Of a stretch of 6,724 nt of DNA, positions 6,096 through 6,724 are shown in pieces (the stretch's first letter is position 1; each line of letters begins with the position of its first letter). A program made the translations under genes and the position numbers. Below the pieces are notes generated by a model that was not told the origin of the DNA, ran no database searches, and saw only the letters and a program-made list of their open reading frames with translations. The DNA comes from Wolbachia endosymbiont of Mansonella ozzardi (lineage in GTDB: Bacteria > Pseudomonadota > Alphaproteobacteria > Rickettsiales > Anaplasmataceae): positions 5,657-12,380 of the forward strand of contig NZ_JADAKK010000034.1 of the NCBI RefSeq assembly GCF_020278625.1, read 5' to 3'.

Positions 6096-6302
6096 TTACC
6101 CCCGCACCATTTCCCATGCTGCTTGAATATTTTTGTTTACAAAATCAATGTTTGTACTAGGAAGATTACCCTGTTTTTTAATATTATATTGCAAATTGTC
6201 TGGGAACTGTCTTTCCAGTGGATTATTATCTTGTTGTCAAGATTCTGCAACGTCGCCTCACCTTTTTTTCTTTATTATCTTTTTCTCCCAGCTTAAAGGA
6301 CT
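6096..6302 (-). pseudogene. Disconnected C-terminal part of the coiled-coil protein gene
   Basis: Directly after the TAG at 6305-6303, protein-like sequence continues in a neighbouring frame: EFLYYVLESFKLGEKDNKEK, starting within the end of the upstream ORF. At the A7 run (plus-strand T 6263-6269) it returns to the original frame as GDVAES, a TGA (6239-6237) in a context suggesting Trp, then QQDNNPLERQFPDNLQYNIK, NLPSTNIDFVNKNIQAAWEM and a clean TAA at 6098-6096. Another in-frame TGA is at 6260-6258. The continuous protein-like sequence suggests the ancestral gene ended here, 21 bases before rluD, and that one frame change near 6310-6330 cut it off. The family is not recognised. It could instead be a translated product only if the frame change is a sequencing error. 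Confidence 0.65.
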
Positions 6303-6724
6303 CTAATACATAATATAAAAATTCACTTGAGCTGCCGTTAATTTTTCCTGCCGTTCATCTGTTTCTTCTTGTTCAGAGAGTTCTTTTTCTAATTTTGTAT
6401 TTTTCTTTTCAAGCTCTTTCGTTATTTGTTGTGATTTTAACAATTCATTTTTCTCACGTACTTTTTTCTCTTTATCTTGTTGCTTACCAAGATCGGACTT
6501 TGAACTACTGTTAGGTTCATTTGTCGATTGGGTTCGTTTACTTCTTAGCTCTTCTAAGTGCTTTCGCAATTCTTGTGTTAATTCTTTTTTTAGGGTTTCT
6601 CTTAAATTTTCAATTTGTGTTTTCCAGTCTTGCGCGTTGCAAAAAACTTCTTCACTAACTCTTTCAGAGTAACTACCGGAAACCTCAATAGACGATCGAT
6701 TATGTACAAGAGTTGAAAATGTAA
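6303..6724 (-). CDS. Unrecognised coiled-coil protein, 5' end outside the window
   Basis: The frame is open from the window edge to TAG 6305-6303, giving 139 residues of a larger protein. The visible part begins TFSTLVHNRSSIEVSGSYSE and continues with VFCNAQDWKTQIENLRETLK. A long, highly charged Lys/Glu/Gln-rich stretch follows (KKELTQELRKHLEELRSKR, a Ser/Asn-rich break, then KEKKVREKNELLKSQQITKE and LEKKNTKLEKELSEQEETDE), typical of coiled coils. The TTG at 6569 is an internal codon and not a likely start, since the frame stays open upstream. There are no membrane segments or signal peptide in view. The end, AAQVNFYIMY, looks like out-of-frame sequence, so this ORF is probably a truncated version of a longer protein (see 6096-6302). 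Function unknown; structural or host-interaction roles would be guesses. Confidence 0.7.
   Translation of the reverse strand, partial: TFSTLVHNRSSIEVSGSYSERVSEEVFCNAQDWKTQIENLRETLKKELTQELRKHLEELRSKRTQSTNEPNSSSKSDLGKQQDKEKKVREKNELLKSQQITKELEKKNTKLEKELSEQEETDERQEKLTAAQVNFYIMY

Noticed and set aside
2878..6260. TGA read as tryptophan (UGA recoding)
   Set aside because: Many TGA codons fall at Trp-like positions, but the same genes also carry frameshifts, a deletion and a TAG, and some TGA replace Gly. Nothing known about Rickettsiales supports recoding. Simple pseudogene decay explains it.
6081..6296. 71-residue hydrophobic plus-strand ORF
   Set aside because: Its hydrophobic residues are the antisense of the Lys/Asn-rich C-terminal remnant on the minus strand, which ends in a clean stop just before rluD.
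1..6724. CRISPR array, rRNA or prophage structural genes
   Set aside because: No regularly spaced repeats, rRNA-like segments or phage capsid, tail or integrase motifs were seen on either strand.

Overview
The window is AT-rich. Its proteins look like those of an obligate intracellular alphaproteobacterium of the Rickettsiales, most likely Wolbachia. This rests on recalled family resemblance (a bacterial malonyl-CoA decarboxylase, an Rpn-type PD-(D/E)XK nuclease, a RluD-type synthase) and on the very low GC content, not on a database search.

Layout. Positions 1-349 (minus) hold the first 116 codons of the translational GTPase LepA. 412-1809 (minus) is an intact malonyl-CoA decarboxylase transcribed towards lepA, 62 bases upstream of it. 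About 1832-1914 is a divergent control region containing an A10 tract and a palindrome that reads as a -10 box on both strands. From 1938 to 4762 nothing long is intact. It holds an unrecognised plus-strand gene broken by about six frameshifts (1938-2760), a minus-strand thiamine pyrophosphokinase pseudogene (2785-3457), two tiny minus-strand ORFs overlapping by four bases with a 41-base imperfect palindrome in one of them (3497-3846), and a plus-strand Rpn-family nuclease pseudogene that still has a consensus-like promoter (3894-4762). 4763-5060 has no gene and lies between convergent units. 5061-6074 (minus) is an intact RluD-family 23S rRNA pseudouridine synthase with an odd hydrophobic C-terminal tail that begins at an A8 run. 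6096-6724 (minus) is the 3' part of an unrecognised coiled-coil protein gene running off the window. Its last ~70 codons appear disconnected by frameshifts and TGA stops.

Biology. The intact genes are housekeeping or metabolic: translation fidelity (LepA), rRNA modification (RluD) and malonyl-CoA turnover. The ~2.8 kb between malonyl-CoA decarboxylase and rluD is a decay island. The most consequential loss is thiamine pyrophosphokinase: if no other copy exists, the strain could not make thiamine diphosphate from free thiamine by this route. I found no convincing new multi-gene system. The points most worth following are the TPK decay, the RluD tail, the palindromic elements and the broken coiled-coil gene.
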